From: Nocardia acididurans
GTDB lineage: Bacteria > Actinomycetota > Actinomycetes > Mycobacteriales > Mycobacteriaceae
Reading direction: 5' to 3'
Assembly: GCF_016741815.1 (NCBI RefSeq)
Contig: NZ_JAERRJ010000004.1
Coordinates: forward strand, 248,001 to 312,000
Length of the DNA: 64,000 bases
Part shown: positions 10,192 through 18,948 of the stretch, piece by piece
How the letters are laid out: each line of letters begins with the position of its first letter
Numbering within the stretch: position 1 is the stretch's first letter
Notes under the pieces: generated by a model
Seen by the model: only the letters and a program-made list of their open reading frames with translations
The model's database searches: none
Told to the model about the DNA's origin: nothing
Position numbers and translations under genes: made by a program

Positions 10192-10659
10192 CTATCGGGG
10201 GGTGGTGGCGGCCACCCATTCCCATTCGGCGGTGCGGACGTCGGATTCGGGTTCGCGGCGGAGCTGGACGCGGAGGTGACGGTCGGCGAGGTGTTCGGCG
10301 ACGCCGAGACCCCATTCGACGACGACCACGGCGTGATCGAGGTCGGTGTCGAGGTCGAGGGCGTCGAGCTCGTCGAGGTCGCCGCCGAGGCGGTAGGCGT
10401 CGACGTGGACCAGGGCGATGGAGCCGGGGTCGGCGCCGGCGCGGTGCTGGCGGGCGATGATGAAAGTCGGTGAGCTGACCCGTCCTTCGACGCCGAGGCC
10501 CGCCGCGATGCCGCGGGTGAGGGCGGTTTTGCCCGCACCCAGGGGGCCGTCGAGGATGACGAGGTCACCGGCTTGGAGCTGGCTCGCGAGTTCGCGGCCG
10601 AGGGCTTCGGTGTCTTCGACGGTGGGGAGCATGCGGTGATTCTGGGAGACGGTGTTCAT
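10192..10659 (-). CDS. tsaE: tRNA t6A biosynthesis ATPase TsaE
   Basis: A 155-residue P-loop ATPase that resets the TsaBD complex during t6A synthesis. The Walker A is GPLGAGKT near residue 39, followed by the family's VSSPTFII; HVDAYRL near residue 83 and VVVVEWG near residue 108 are also diagnostic. ATG 10659 overlaps the alr stop by 4 bp, so it is coupled to alanine racemase as in mycobacteria. Confidence 0.95.
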   Translation of the reverse strand: MNTVSQNHRMLPTVEDTEALGRELASQLQAGDLVILDGPLGAGKTALTRGIAAGLGVEGRVSSPTFIIARQHRAGADPGSIALVHVDAYRLGGDLDELDALDLDTDLDHAVVVVEWGLGVAEHLADRHLRVQLRREPESDVRTAEWEWVAATTPR

Positions 10660-11792
10660 CGGTCGCCTCCGATGTGGCTGCGCACGACTCGGCCGCGGGG
10701 GGAGCACACCACCTCGTAGTGGATGGTGCCGAGGGTATCGGCCCATTCCTGGGGGTGTGGCACGCCGGTGTCGCCGCCGAAGAGGATGGCGGTGTCGCCC
10801 TCGCGGACGCCGGCTTCGTTCTCGCCGAGGTTCACCACGAGCTGGTCCATGCAGACGCGCCCGATACTGGGGTGGCGTTCGCCACCGAGGAAGACGTCGA
10901 AGCGGCCGCCGAGGGTGCGGGGCACGCCGTCGGCGTATCCGGCGGGGATGAGGGCGACGGTGGTGTCGCGGTCGGCGATCCATTCGTGGCCGTAGGAGAC
11001 GCCTTCACCGGCGGCGACGCGTTTCACCAGGGCGACGCGGGCGCGGAAGGTCATGGCGGGGCGCAGGCCGTAGTCGGATATTTCGGGCACGGGTGACAGT
11101 CCGTAGACGGCGATGCCGGGACGCACCATGTCGAAGGCGAGGTCCGGCCGGGTGAGGGCGGCCGCCGAGTTGGCCAGGTGCACGAGTTCGGGTTGCAGGC
11201 CCGCCTCCTTGGCGGTGGCGATGGCTTCGAGGAAGCGGTCGCGCTGCATGTCGATGACCGGGTTGTGCGGCTCGTCGGCGTTCGCCAGGTGCGAGAAGAT
11301 CGCCCGGAACCGCACGGTCCTCTCGGCCACCAGACTCGCCAGCAGCTCCAGCACCTGCGGGTACTCGGTCGGCGAGACGCCGTTGCGGTTCAGCCCGGTA
11401 TCGACCTTGAGGCTCACGATCGCGGTCTTGCCGAGCTGCCGGGCGGCAGCCGCCACGGCTTCCAGATGCGCCACCGAGGACACGGCGATCTCGATATCGG
11501 CGGCGATCCCGCTCGCGAAATCGGTATCGGAGGTGTTGAGCCAGCACAGAATCGGAGCTGTGATTCCCGCCGCACGCAGGGCGACGGCCTCGGCGACGGT
11601 GGTCACCCCCAGTTCGCGCGCACCGGCGGCCAAGGCCGCCCGCCCCACCTCGACCGCGCCGTGGTTGTACCCGTCGGCCTTCACGACCACCATCACCGCG
11701 GCGTCCCCGGCGTGCTGGGCCAGGATCCGCACATTGTGTGCGATGGCATTCAGATCGACTAGGGCTTCCACCTGCGGTTCCGGATTGCTCAC
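10656..11792 (-). CDS. alr: Alanine racemase
   Basis: A 378-residue PLP enzyme that makes D-alanine for peptidoglycan. The PLP-binding lysine is in VVVKADGYNHGA (about residue 38). The second catalytic base, Tyr, is in GVSYGHEW near residue 270. GLNRNGV (about 135) and CMDQLVV (about 315) also match the family. The start codon is GTG 11792; no strong Shine-Dalgarno is seen, and CAGGAT 7 nt upstream suggests a leaderless start. The preceding gene on the strand is nnr; the next is tsaE, overlapping by 4 bp. Confidence 0.97.
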   Translation of the reverse strand: MSNPEPQVEALVDLNAIAHNVRILAQHAGDAAVMVVVKADGYNHGAVEVGRAALAAGARELGVTTVAEAVALRAAGITAPILCWLNTSDTDFASGIAADIEIAVSSVAHLEAVAAAARQLGKTAIVSLKVDTGLNRNGVSPTEYPQVLELLASLVAERTVRFRAIFSHLANADEPHNPVIDMQRDRFLEAIATAKEAGLQPELVHLANSAAALTRPDLAFDMVRPGIAVYGLSPVPEISDYGLRPAMTFRARVALVKRVAAGEGVSYGHEWIADRDTTVALIPAGYADGVPRTLGGRFDVFLGGERHPSIGRVCMDQLVVNLGENEAGVREGDTAILFGGDTGVPHPQEWADTLGTIHYEVVCSPRGRVVRSHIGGDR

Positions 11793-11799
11793 CCTTCCG

Positions 11800-11805
11800 A
11801 TCCTG
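11800..11805 (-). promoter_or_regulatory. Possible leaderless -10 box for alr
   Basis: CAGGAT on the minus strand ends 7 nt before the GTG start of alr. The first base departs from the usual T, so this is weaker than the other cases. Confidence 0.35.
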
Positions 11806-11889
11806 CCATCCCCCGCTGTCGTCCCGGCACAGCATGCGTCAGCTCACACCGGATTTCCGCTGCTTGTGCGGGCCTGCGAGCGGTGTGGC

Positions 11890-13407
11890 TCACATCGGGG
11901 CAGCGAGTTCCCGGAGCGTGCCGATGGCCGCACGGACATGGGCGAGCAGCGGTGAGGCGGAGATGGGCGTACCCGCGTCGGTCGCGGCGTGCGCCGCGAG
12001 GTTCGCGGCGAGCGCATGCACCCGGGCAGCCGCGGCGGCCGCCCAGACGGGTTCGCGTCCGGCGGCGAGCAGTGCGCCGATGATGCCGGACAGCACATCA
12101 CCGGAGCCCGCGGTGGCCGCCCACGATCCGCCCGCCTCGTTGACCAGCACCGGCCCGCCGGGAGTGGCGACCAGGGTGGCCCGTCCTTTCAAAAGGACTG
12201 TGACCTCCCAGGATTCGGCGAGTTTCCGAACGGATGCCACCCGATCGGGGCCGGGCTCGTCACCGGTGAGCCGAGCGAACTCGCCCGCGTGCGGGGTCAG
12301 GACGGTGGGCGCCGCGCGGTCGGTGACCAAGCTCGGATCTGCCGCGAGGAGGGTCAGCCCGTCCGCGTCGACCACCACGGGAAGGTCGGTGGCGAGGATC
12401 CGCGCGAGGCGGTCACGAGCCGCGTCGTCGGTGCCCGCGCCCGGCCCGAACACCCATGCCTGCACCCGGCCGGTGGACGAGATATCCGGAGCCGCAATGA
12501 CTTCCGGAAAGTGGGCGAGGACCTGCTCCGCCCCGGTGCCCGCATAGCGAACCATCCCGGAGGTGGCCGCGACCGCGGCCCCGGTGCACAGCACCGCCGC
12601 GCCCGGGTAGGTGGCGCTGCCCGCACACACTCCGGTGACGCCCTGGGTGTACTTGTCATCGGCCGCGCCGGGCACAGGCAACCGCGCACCGACCGAGTCC
12701 GGTTCCAGCGCGGCGAGATTCGGCTCCGGCAGCCGTAACCCGATGGGCACCAGCTCGATTCGCCCGCAGTAGGGCGCGGCCAGGGCGTGCACCGGCTTGT
12801 ACGCGCCGAATGTCACGGTCACATCCGCGCGAACCGCCGGTCCGGTGACCGCACCCGTATCAGGGTCCACCCCACTGGGCAGGTCCGCCGCGATGATCGG
12901 AACCCGCACGGCGGCAACGATTTCCGCCGCGCGCGGGCGCAGCGGACCGCGACCCGAAAGGCCGACGATGCCATCCACGACCAAATCCGGTGCGCCGATC
13001 GCGCCCGCCGGGCCGGAGCCTTCGGACTGCTCGCCCGAACTCCCTCCCTGAACCGACTCACCTGGGACAGCGAGAATCCGACCCCCTGCCCGACGCAGAG
13101 CGGCCAACCCGGCAGCGTGCGCACGTTCGGGCGACAACAGGATCGCCCGGACCGCGACGCCGCGGCGGCGCAGCATCGACCCCGCCCACAGCACATCGCC
13201 GCCATTGTCACCCGATCCGACCAGCAGGGTCACCGACCGACCGGCCACGCCTCCGGTGCGCTGGCGCAATTCACGCGCCACCACGTCCGCGAGCCCGAAT
13301 GCGGCGCGTCGCATGGGCATTCCCTCGGGCACCCGGGTGAACAGCTCGGCCTCGGCCGCCCGCACCTCGTCGGCCGTGAAGTATCCGCGCACCGCGTCGG
13401 TCATCAT
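11890..13407 (-). CDS. nnrD: Bifunctional NAD(P)HX epimerase/dehydratase
   Basis: A 505-residue metabolite-repair enzyme. The N-terminal YjeF_N half (to about residue 215) epimerises damaged R-NAD(P)HX; it has VGSGDNGGDVLWAGSMLRRRG (about 65-85) and VVDGIVGLSGRGPLR. The C-terminal half is the ADP-dependent dehydratase with LTPHAGEFARLTG (about 370) and AGSGDVLSGIIGALLAAG (about 440). Start ATG 13407 or ATG 13404; GGGAGG lies just upstream of both. It is the first gene of the minus-strand run leading to alr and the tsa genes, and is divergent from the cupredoxin gene. Confidence 0.93.
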   Translation of the reverse strand: MMTDAVRGYFTADEVRAAEAELFTRVPEGMPMRRAAFGLADVVARELRQRTGGVAGRSVTLLVGSGDNGGDVLWAGSMLRRRGVAVRAILLSPERAHAAGLAALRRAGGRILAVPGESVQGGSSGEQSEGSGPAGAIGAPDLVVDGIVGLSGRGPLRPRAAEIVAAVRVPIIAADLPSGVDPDTGAVTGPAVRADVTVTFGAYKPVHALAAPYCGRIELVPIGLRLPEPNLAALEPDSVGARLPVPGAADDKYTQGVTGVCAGSATYPGAAVLCTGAAVAATSGMVRYAGTGAEQVLAHFPEVIAAPDISSTGRVQAWVFGPGAGTDDAARDRLARILATDLPVVVDADGLTLLAADPSLVTDRAAPTVLTPHAGEFARLTGDEPGPDRVASVRKLAESWEVTVLLKGRATLVATPGGPVLVNEAGGSWAATAGSGDVLSGIIGALLAAGREPVWAAAAAARVHALAANLAAHAATDAGTPISASPLLAHVRAAIGTLRELAAPM

Positions 13408-13651
13408 TCGCCTCCCGCAATTGAGGTCCGACGGGACCGCCGGTCCCGCGTGCCTGCGACCCCAGCAGATTACGCCGGTCGATGGGCGCGTCGGTTCGGC
13501 CCTGCTCGGCCCCTCGGCCGTGCCCCGCTCAGCGCTCGATCGGAGGCGGTGCTTCGATTCCGCGTCACCGCAGACGGGAACCATCTGGACACCTGCCCAG
13601 CGAATTCCGGTGTTGCGGCCGCCCGCGAATTGGCTGCTACTCGTGCCCGTT

Positions 13652-13657
13652 TAGGCT
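13652..13657 (+). promoter_or_regulatory. -10 box of a leaderless promoter for the cupredoxin gene
   Basis: TAGGCT ends 7 nt before ATG 13665, with no Shine-Dalgarno between. A TTGGCT 16 bp upstream could act as the -35. Confidence 0.55.
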
Positions 13658-13664
13658 GGCGGGC

Positions 13665-14090
13665 ATGCCGATCCGCCACTACACCGCCGCCCGCGCCCTG
13701 CTCCTCGTCACCGTGGTGGCCGGAGCGCTAGCCGTGGGCGGGTGCGGGGCGGATGATTCGAAGCCCACGAGCACCACCACCTCGGCGGCGACGTCGACGT
13801 CGGCCGGGGAGACGTCGGGGCCGCGGACGCCCGCCACGGTGACGGTGCAGGTGACGGATATGAAGTTCTCGCCCGCGAATATCACCGTGAAGGCCGGGGA
13901 TACGGTGACGTGGAAGTTCGATGACAAGGCGCCGCACGCGGTGCAGGGCATCGGGGATGTCGCCATGGGAATCAACAGCCCGATCTTCCACAAGGGCGAG
14001 TGGAGCTACACGTTCACCTCGCCGGGCACGTACCGCTATCTGTGCCCGCTGCACCCGGATATGAAAGGCACCGTCACCGTCGAACAGTAG
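13665..14090 (+). CDS. Cupredoxin-domain lipoprotein
   Basis: A 141-residue exported protein. The lipoprotein signal ends at VGGC (Cys about residue 27), followed by a Thr/Ser-rich spacer. Residues ~57-141 are a plastocyanin/azurin-like beta-sandwich: ITVKAGDTVTWKFDDKAPHAV, then TSPGTYRYLCPLHPDMKGTVTV. The His of PHAV and the Cys, His and Met of LCPLHPDMKG form a type-1 copper site. It is probably a membrane-tethered electron carrier or copper-binding protein. No oxidase partner is adjacent. Confidence 0.9.
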   Translation: MPIRHYTAARALLLVTVVAGALAVGGCGADDSKPTSTTTSAATSTSAGETSGPRTPATVTVQVTDMKFSPANITVKAGDTVTWKFDDKAPHAVQGIGDVAMGINSPIFHKGEWSYTFTSPGTYRYLCPLHPDMKGTVTVEQ

Positions 14091-14097
14091 GACCCTC

Positions 14098-14139
14098 AGG
14101 CTGCGGCCCCGCCGATCGCGATCGGCGGGGCCGCAGCCT
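14098..14139. terminator. Strong bidirectional hairpin between cupredoxin and glmS genes
   Basis: A perfect 19-bp stem (14098-14116 with 14121-14139) with a CGCG loop lies between convergent genes. It lacks a T-run, a common form of terminator in high-GC actinobacteria. Confidence 0.75.
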
Positions 14140-14167
14140 GTTCGGTGCTCTTCGACGGCTGCCCGGA

Positions 14168-16036
14168 TTATTCGACCGTGACCGACTTGGCGAGGTTGCG
14201 GGGCTTGTCGACGTCGTAGCCGCGGGCCTGCGCTACTTCGGCGGCGAAGATCTGCAACGGCACGGTCGACAGCAGCGGCTGGTAAAGCGTTGGGGCAGCG
14301 GGGATTTCGATGAGATGGTCGGCGAACGGGCGCACGGTGTCGTCGCCCTCCTCGGCAATGACGATGGTGCGCGCGCCGCGGGCCTGGATCTCGCGGATAT
14401 TGCTGAGCAGCTTGGAGTGCAGTACCGCGCGGCCCTTCGGGGAGGGCATGACCACGAAGACCGGCAGGCCGTCCTCGATGAGCGCGATGGGACCGTGCTT
14501 GAGCTCACCGGCGGCGAAGCCCTCGGCGTGTATGTAGGCCAATTCCTTGAGTTTCAAGGCGCCTTCGAGGGCGACCGGGTAGCCGACGTGGCGGCCGAGG
14601 AACAGCACGGTCGGCACATGCGCGAGCGAGCGGGCGATTTCGCGCACCTGCGGTGCGGACTCCAATACCTGCGCCACCAGGCGCGGCATATCCTCGAGTT
14701 CGGCGAATTCGCGCGCGACCTCGTCGGGGTATTTGGTGCCGCGCGCCTGCGCGAGCGCCAGACCCACCAGGTAGTTGGCGGTGATCTGCGCGAGGAAAGC
14801 CTTGGTGGAGGCGACGCCGATCTCGGGCCCGGTGCGGGTGTAGACGACAGCGTCGGATTCGCGCGGGATCTGCGCACCGTTGGTGTTGCAGATGGCCAGC
14901 ACGCGAGCCTTCTGATCCTTGGCGTGCCGCACCGCTTCGAGCGTGTCGGCGGTTTCGCCGGATTGCGAGATGGCCACGACCAGGGTGGAGCGGTCCAGAA
15001 CCGGGTCGCGGTAACGGAATTCGCTGGCCAGCTCCACCTCCACGGGCAGCCGCGTCCAATGCTCGATGGCGTATTTGGCCAGCAGGCCCGCGTGATACGA
15101 ACTGCCGCAGGCGACCACGAAGACCTTGTCGAATTCGCGCAGCTCCTGATCGGCGAGGCGCTGTTCGTCGAGCACGATCTTGCCATCGGCGAAATGCCCG
15201 ATGAGGGTGTCGGCGACGCCCTGCGGCTGCTCCTCGATCTCCTTGAGCATGAAGTAGTCGTGGCCGCCCTTCTCGGCGGCGGCGAGATCCCAGTCGATGG
15301 TGAAGGGGCGGGTGCGCACACCGTCGGTGACACCGTGGAAGTCGGTGACCGTGTAGCTGTCGGCAGTGATCACGACGGCCTGGTCCTGGCCGAGTTCCAC
15401 GGCCTCCCGGGTGTGTTCGATGAAGGCGGTGACATCGGAGGCGATGAACATCTCGCCCTTGCCGACACCCACCACGAGCGGCGTGTTGCGGCGGGCGGCG
15501 ACAATCGTGCCCGGATGGTCGGCATGCGTGAGGACCAGCGTGAACGCGCCTTCGAGGCGGCGCACCACCGACAGCGCGGAGGCCACGAAATCGCCCGCGG
15601 TCTCGCCCGCGGCGTACGCGCGGGCGACCAGGTGCACGGCGACCTCGGTATCGGTGTCGCTGCCGAGCTCGACCCCGGCCGCCTCGAGTTCCCGCCGCAG
15701 CGGCACGAAGTTCTCGATGATGCCGTTGTGCACCACCGCGATCCGGCCGGTGACGTCCCGGTGCGGGTGCGCGTTGCGATCGGTCGGCGCGCCGTGTGTG
15801 GCCCAGCGGGTGTGGCCCATGCCGGTGGTCCCGGCGAAGCGGTCCACACCGGTCTCGGCCAGTTCGGCTTCCAGGTTGGCGAGCCGGCCCGCCTTGCGTT
15901 CCACGGCGAGCCCGCCCGCGCCGTCGAGAATGGCGACTCCGGCGGAGTCGTAGCCGCGATATTCCATGCGGCGCAACGCGTCCACCACTACGGTCAGGGC
16001 GCCCCTATACCCCACATACCCCACGATTCCGCACAT
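14168..16036 (-). CDS. glmS: Glutamine-fructose-6-phosphate aminotransferase GlmS
   Basis: A 622-residue isomerising amidotransferase that makes glucosamine-6-phosphate for peptidoglycan. MCGIVGYVG supplies the catalytic Cys2 of the glutaminase domain, with HTRWATHG and HNGIIEN as partner motifs. The C-terminal half holds two SIS sugar-isomerase domains (ACGSSYHAG near residue 310, SQSGETADT near 360, LGRHVGYPVALEGALKLKE near 485) and ends in the conserved KSVTVE. ATG 16036 is fixed by the need for Cys at position 2; longer frames upstream are spurious. The next pathway enzyme, GlmM, is at 21706-23082. Confidence 0.98.
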   Translation of the reverse strand: MCGIVGYVGYRGALTVVVDALRRMEYRGYDSAGVAILDGAGGLAVERKAGRLANLEAELAETGVDRFAGTTGMGHTRWATHGAPTDRNAHPHRDVTGRIAVVHNGIIENFVPLRRELEAAGVELGSDTDTEVAVHLVARAYAAGETAGDFVASALSVVRRLEGAFTLVLTHADHPGTIVAARRNTPLVVGVGKGEMFIASDVTAFIEHTREAVELGQDQAVVITADSYTVTDFHGVTDGVRTRPFTIDWDLAAAEKGGHDYFMLKEIEEQPQGVADTLIGHFADGKIVLDEQRLADQELREFDKVFVVACGSSYHAGLLAKYAIEHWTRLPVEVELASEFRYRDPVLDRSTLVVAISQSGETADTLEAVRHAKDQKARVLAICNTNGAQIPRESDAVVYTRTGPEIGVASTKAFLAQITANYLVGLALAQARGTKYPDEVAREFAELEDMPRLVAQVLESAPQVREIARSLAHVPTVLFLGRHVGYPVALEGALKLKELAYIHAEGFAAGELKHGPIALIEDGLPVFVVMPSPKGRAVLHSKLLSNIREIQARGARTIVIAEEGDDTVRPFADHLIEIPAAPTLYQPLLSTVPLQIFAAEVAQARGYDVDKPRNLAKSVTVE

Positions 16037-16044
16037 GGGTGACC

Positions 16045-16050
16045 AGACTA
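16045..16050 (-). promoter_or_regulatory. Probable -10 box for glmS, leaderless or near-leaderless
   Basis: TAGTCT on the minus strand ends 8 nt before the glmS ATG, and no Shine-Dalgarno is present in those 8 nt. Confidence 0.45.
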
Positions 16051-16125
16051 CTGGCGCACACACGACACGCTGAACCGAGTGTGCGGGCTCAATGGGCGAA
16101 TCACCCCAACCACCCGGAGATCGGA

Positions 16126-16131
16126 TAGGTT
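16126..16131 (+). promoter_or_regulatory. -10 box of a leaderless promoter for the hydrolase-like gene
   Basis: TAGGTT ends exactly 7 nt before GTG 16139, with no Shine-Dalgarno. Confidence 0.55.
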
Positions 16132-16138
16132 CTAGGTC

Positions 16139-17002
16139 GTGTCGGCGTCTGTGAAATCGCTCCTGAGCACCCTGACCGCCCGTGGCCCGCATCAAGTGCT
16201 GCGCGGCAATCTCGGCATCGCCGGGCAGCCGGGTGTGGTGTACACGCCAGCCAAGGGGCTCAACCTGCCCGCGGTGGCCTTCGGGCACGGGTGGCTGACC
16301 AAGGCCGAGAACTATCGCCGACTGCTGGAGCATCTGGCGTCGTGGGGGTTCGTGGCCGCCGCGCCGGACACCGAGCGCGGCCCGATCCCCTCGCACCTGA
16401 ACCTGGCGACCGACCTGCTGACCACCCTGGACATCTGTGCCGGGGTGCGCCTGGGCACCGGCGACATCAGCGTGCATCCGGACAAACTGGCCCTGGCCGG
16501 GCACGGCATGGGTGCGGGCGCGGCGGTGATCGCGGCCTCGCAGCGTGCGGTGTCGGCCGTGGCCGCGCTGTACCCCGCCCCGACCGCGCCGTCCGGTGAA
16601 TCGCTCGCGGGCGGGATCGACACGCCCGCACTGATTCTGGCCGGCGCCGCGGATATCGACTCGGTCAGCTCGAACGCCATCCCGCTGGCCTCCGCCTGGG
16701 GCGGCAAAGCCGTACTGCGCTCGGTCGACCGGGCCTCGCACAACGGCATGGTCGAGGGCCGCCGCGCCCTGGCCGCCCTCGGCGCGGGCAAACACGAGCC
16801 CAAAACCGAGCGCCTCACCCGAGCCCTGCTCGTCGGCTTCCTCAACTACACGGTTCTCGGCGACAAGAAATACAAGGCGTTCGCCGACCCGGAAATCCTG
16901 ATCCCGCACACCCAGGTGGTGGACCCGGACGCCGTCGAGGAGGAGCCCGCCGAGCCGCAGAAGCTCCCCCTCCTGCAACTGGTCCAGGCGCTGCGCAAGT
17001 AG
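16139..17002 (+). CDS. Alpha/beta-hydrolase-fold protein lacking the nucleophile serine (Rv3438-like)
   Basis: A 287-residue cytoplasmic protein. The fold is clear: VAFGHGWLTKAENY (oxyanion region, about residue 47), the strand-helix elbow near residue 120, LILAGAADID (acid region, about 165) and RASHNGMVE (His region, about 200). At the elbow the usual G-x-S-x-G reads GHGMG, codons GGG CAC GGC ATG GGT, so Ser is replaced by Gly. Classical esterase chemistry is therefore unlikely; a binding or structural role, or a non-serine mechanism, is more plausible. It neighbours glmS as Rv3438 does in M. tuberculosis. It ends 2 bp from the convergent gene at 17005. Confidence 0.8.
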   Translation: MSASVKSLLSTLTARGPHQVLRGNLGIAGQPGVVYTPAKGLNLPAVAFGHGWLTKAENYRRLLEHLASWGFVAAAPDTERGPIPSHLNLATDLLTTLDICAGVRLGTGDISVHPDKLALAGHGMGAGAAVIAASQRAVSAVAALYPAPTAPSGESLAGGIDTPALILAGAADIDSVSSNAIPLASAWGGKAVLRSVDRASHNGMVEGRRALAALGAGKHEPKTERLTRALLVGFLNYTVLGDKKYKAFADPEILIPHTQVVDPDAVEEEPAEPQKLPLLQLVQALRK

Positions 17003-17004
17003 CC

Positions 17005-18948
17005 TCACGGCATCTCCGGGGCGGGCAGCTCGGGGATTTCGGTTCCGGCATAAGGGATTTCGACGGTAGGATCCTCGGTGTCGAGCACCGAAGGCGGCAC
17101 CGGAACACGCTCCGTCGGCCCGCCGGGCGATGGCGGCACAGGGTTACCTTCACCCCCGTCGACCGGTGGCGCGGGCTGCCCCTTGCCCCCATCAGACGGC
17201 GCGGGTTGACAGGTGCCCGGTTGCGTCACGCCCGGCTGCCCCGAATCGCCGGGCCCACCTGAATCGCAGGACGGCGCGGGCTCGCAGGACGGCGCGGGCT
17301 CGCAGGACGGCGCGGGCTCGCAGGACGGCGCGGGCTCGCAGGACGGCGCGGGCTCGCAGGACGGCGCGGGCTCGTCGACGGGTGCCGGGCCCGCGGGGGA
17401 ACCATCGAGCGGAAGCTGCTGCGCTACAGCGGGATTCTCCGGTGAATCGCACACCCCGCCCTCCGGCCGACCTGACGCGTCCGGCGGCACGTCGCCGTTC
17501 TGTGCGGGTTCCTCGACCGTAATGGCAGGAATTCCGTGCTCGTCGAAAGTCACGGCGTAGGTGTGCACCTCGCCCGATTCGTCGGTGACGGCGAGTCGCA
17601 GGCCACCGTCGGCTGTCGGCTCCAGGGCGAAATGCTTTCCGGCAATATCGAATTCGGCCTTGCCCGCTGGGAGGGCCGGATTCATCGGCGGCTCCGCCGC
17701 AGGCTGCGGTTCCCTGCCGGATTCCGGTTCCGTACCCGGCGGCGCATCAATCCCCGACTCGGGATCGCTCCCCGGCTGTCCGGCACCGGACGGATCGACC
17801 ACGCCGGACCATGTCGACGCCGCACCGGAGATGATCTCCTGAAGACGGTCGAGCAAGTCCGCGATGGCTTGCGGCACAGTACTTCCGGTGCGCTCGGCCC
17901 CTGCGGAGCTGTCAGCGGGACCGGAGCCCACACCCGAGGGCTGCGGTGATTCGTCCCCGGCGGCATCCGATCCGGTGACGGACGCGGATCCCGGCGCGGC
18001 AGCCCCCACTCCGGCCGGATCGATGTTCGGCTGCGCTCCGGGCGCGGGAAGTGCGGGAGCTGCGCCGGAGGCATACGTCTCGGCCCCGGACGATCCCGAC
18101 ACCGTAGATCCCGGCGCGGGCGATGGTGGCTCGGATGTCGGTGGCGCAGCCGCGGATACGGATGCCGCCGCCGTATCCGGCGTCGTGGAACTCCCAGTGG
18201 CCCATGCCCCGCTCGTCGTTCCGGAGAAATCGGACCGGCGCGGGACGATCGCGTCGTCGGGGTAGGGGTACGGCTGGTCGGGTACCTGGTTGAGGGCGGT
18301 GACCATGGATTGGTATTGCGTCTCGAAGCATTCGTTCGTCGTCGCGCAGGCGGCGGTGAAGGCGTCCAGCTTGCGTTCGACGTCGACTTTGAAAGTGTCT
18401 GTCAGCCAGGTCGATTCGGAATTCCCGATGAGGGCGTCGATCTCGTCCGGGGTTTTGCCGCCGACGGCGACTCGCCCTGCCCCGTCGGGGGTTTGTTCCA
18501 ACAGGCCGAGGGTGTGCTCGGCCTTGGTCAGCGCTGCCGCGCGCAGGGGCTCCGGGGTGCCGCCGATGACTGTCGCGGCGGCGTGCACGCAATCCAGGAC
18601 ATCGCGGGCTCGGGTGAGCTGGCCGTCGACAATGCCGAGCGCCTGCTCGCCGGTGCCGCCGTCCCAGATGCTCGGGAGCCGGTCGGCCACGCCACGCTGG
18701 GCCGTCCACCGGATTTCGGCTTCGGTGACCGCGGCGTCCAATTCCGTTCGGGCACTGTCGAGTCCGGCCAGGTCGGTGCGGCGTTGTTCGTCGTAGCGGG
18801 CCTGCAGGTCGCTGAGCACCGCGCCGGGGAGGGGACCGAAGGCCTTCTCGTAGAGGGGCAGGAAGTGTTCCCAGTACTGCAGCCCGGGTGCGCCGTAATC
18901 CAGGATTTCATCGATCGTCTTGCCGCTGGCATCGAAACTCACGCTCAT
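17005..18948 (-). CDS. Large Ala/Pro-rich protein with EPAPSC repeats, likely T7SS-associated (Rv3439c-like)
   Basis: A 647-residue protein. Residues ~1-215 are helical, with an acidic aromatic N-terminus (YWEHFLPLYEKAFGPLPGAVL) and several long helices. A Ser/Pro/Ala/Gly-rich linker follows. About 425-480 is a compact beta domain (GKAEFDIAGKHFALEP, then HTYAVTFDEHGIPAITVEE). The tail holds six perfect EPAPSC repeats, each with one cysteine, then more Pro/Gly. There is no signal peptide. The upstream gene encodes an EspC-like protein and overlaps by 4 bp, matching the Rv3439c-Rv3440c pair, so export through a type VII system is plausible but unproven. Confidence 0.75.
   Translation of the reverse strand: MSVSFDASGKTIDEILDYGAPGLQYWEHFLPLYEKAFGPLPGAVLSDLQARYDEQRRTDLAGLDSARTELDAAVTEAEIRWTAQRGVADRLPSIWDGGTGEQALGIVDGQLTRARDVLDCVHAAATVIGGTPEPLRAAALTKAEHTLGLLEQTPDGAGRVAVGGKTPDEIDALIGNSESTWLTDTFKVDVERKLDAFTAACATTNECFETQYQSMVTALNQVPDQPYPYPDDAIVPRRSDFSGTTSGAWATGSSTTPDTAAASVSAAAPPTSEPPSPAPGSTVSGSSGAETYASGAAPALPAPGAQPNIDPAGVGAAAPGSASVTGSDAAGDESPQPSGVGSGPADSSAGAERTGSTVPQAIADLLDRLQEIISGAASTWSGVVDPSGAGQPGSDPESGIDAPPGTEPESGREPQPAAEPPMNPALPAGKAEFDIAGKHFALEPTADGGLRLAVTDESGEVHTYAVTFDEHGIPAITVEEPAQNGDVPPDASGRPEGGVCDSPENPAVAQQLPLDGSPAGPAPVDEPAPSCEPAPSCEPAPSCEPAPSCEPAPSCEPAPSCDSGGPGDSGQPGVTQPGTCQPAPSDGGKGQPAPPVDGGEGNPVPPSPGGPTERVPVPPSVLDTEDPTVEIPYAGTEIPELPAPEMP
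17264..17371. repeat. Six perfect 18-bp tandem repeats (coding VNTR)
   Basis: The unit TCGCAGGACGGCGCGGGC is repeated six times without a single difference, inside the gene at 17005-18948, giving EPAPSC per unit. Complete identity implies recent slippage, and the copy number probably varies between strains. Confidence 0.95.

Noticed and set aside
14000..16042. 680-residue open frame opposite glmS
   Set aside because: Antisense shadow of glmS; composition and lack of motifs match other shadows in GC-rich DNA.
17264..17371. Possible CRISPR array
   Set aside because: Units are directly adjacent with no spacers and lie inside a coding frame, so this is a coding tandem repeat.
17192..17452. Frame with repeated RAVLRA units
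   Set aside because: Alternative-frame reading of the 18-bp tandem repeat; the real frame gives EPAPSC in a long protein.
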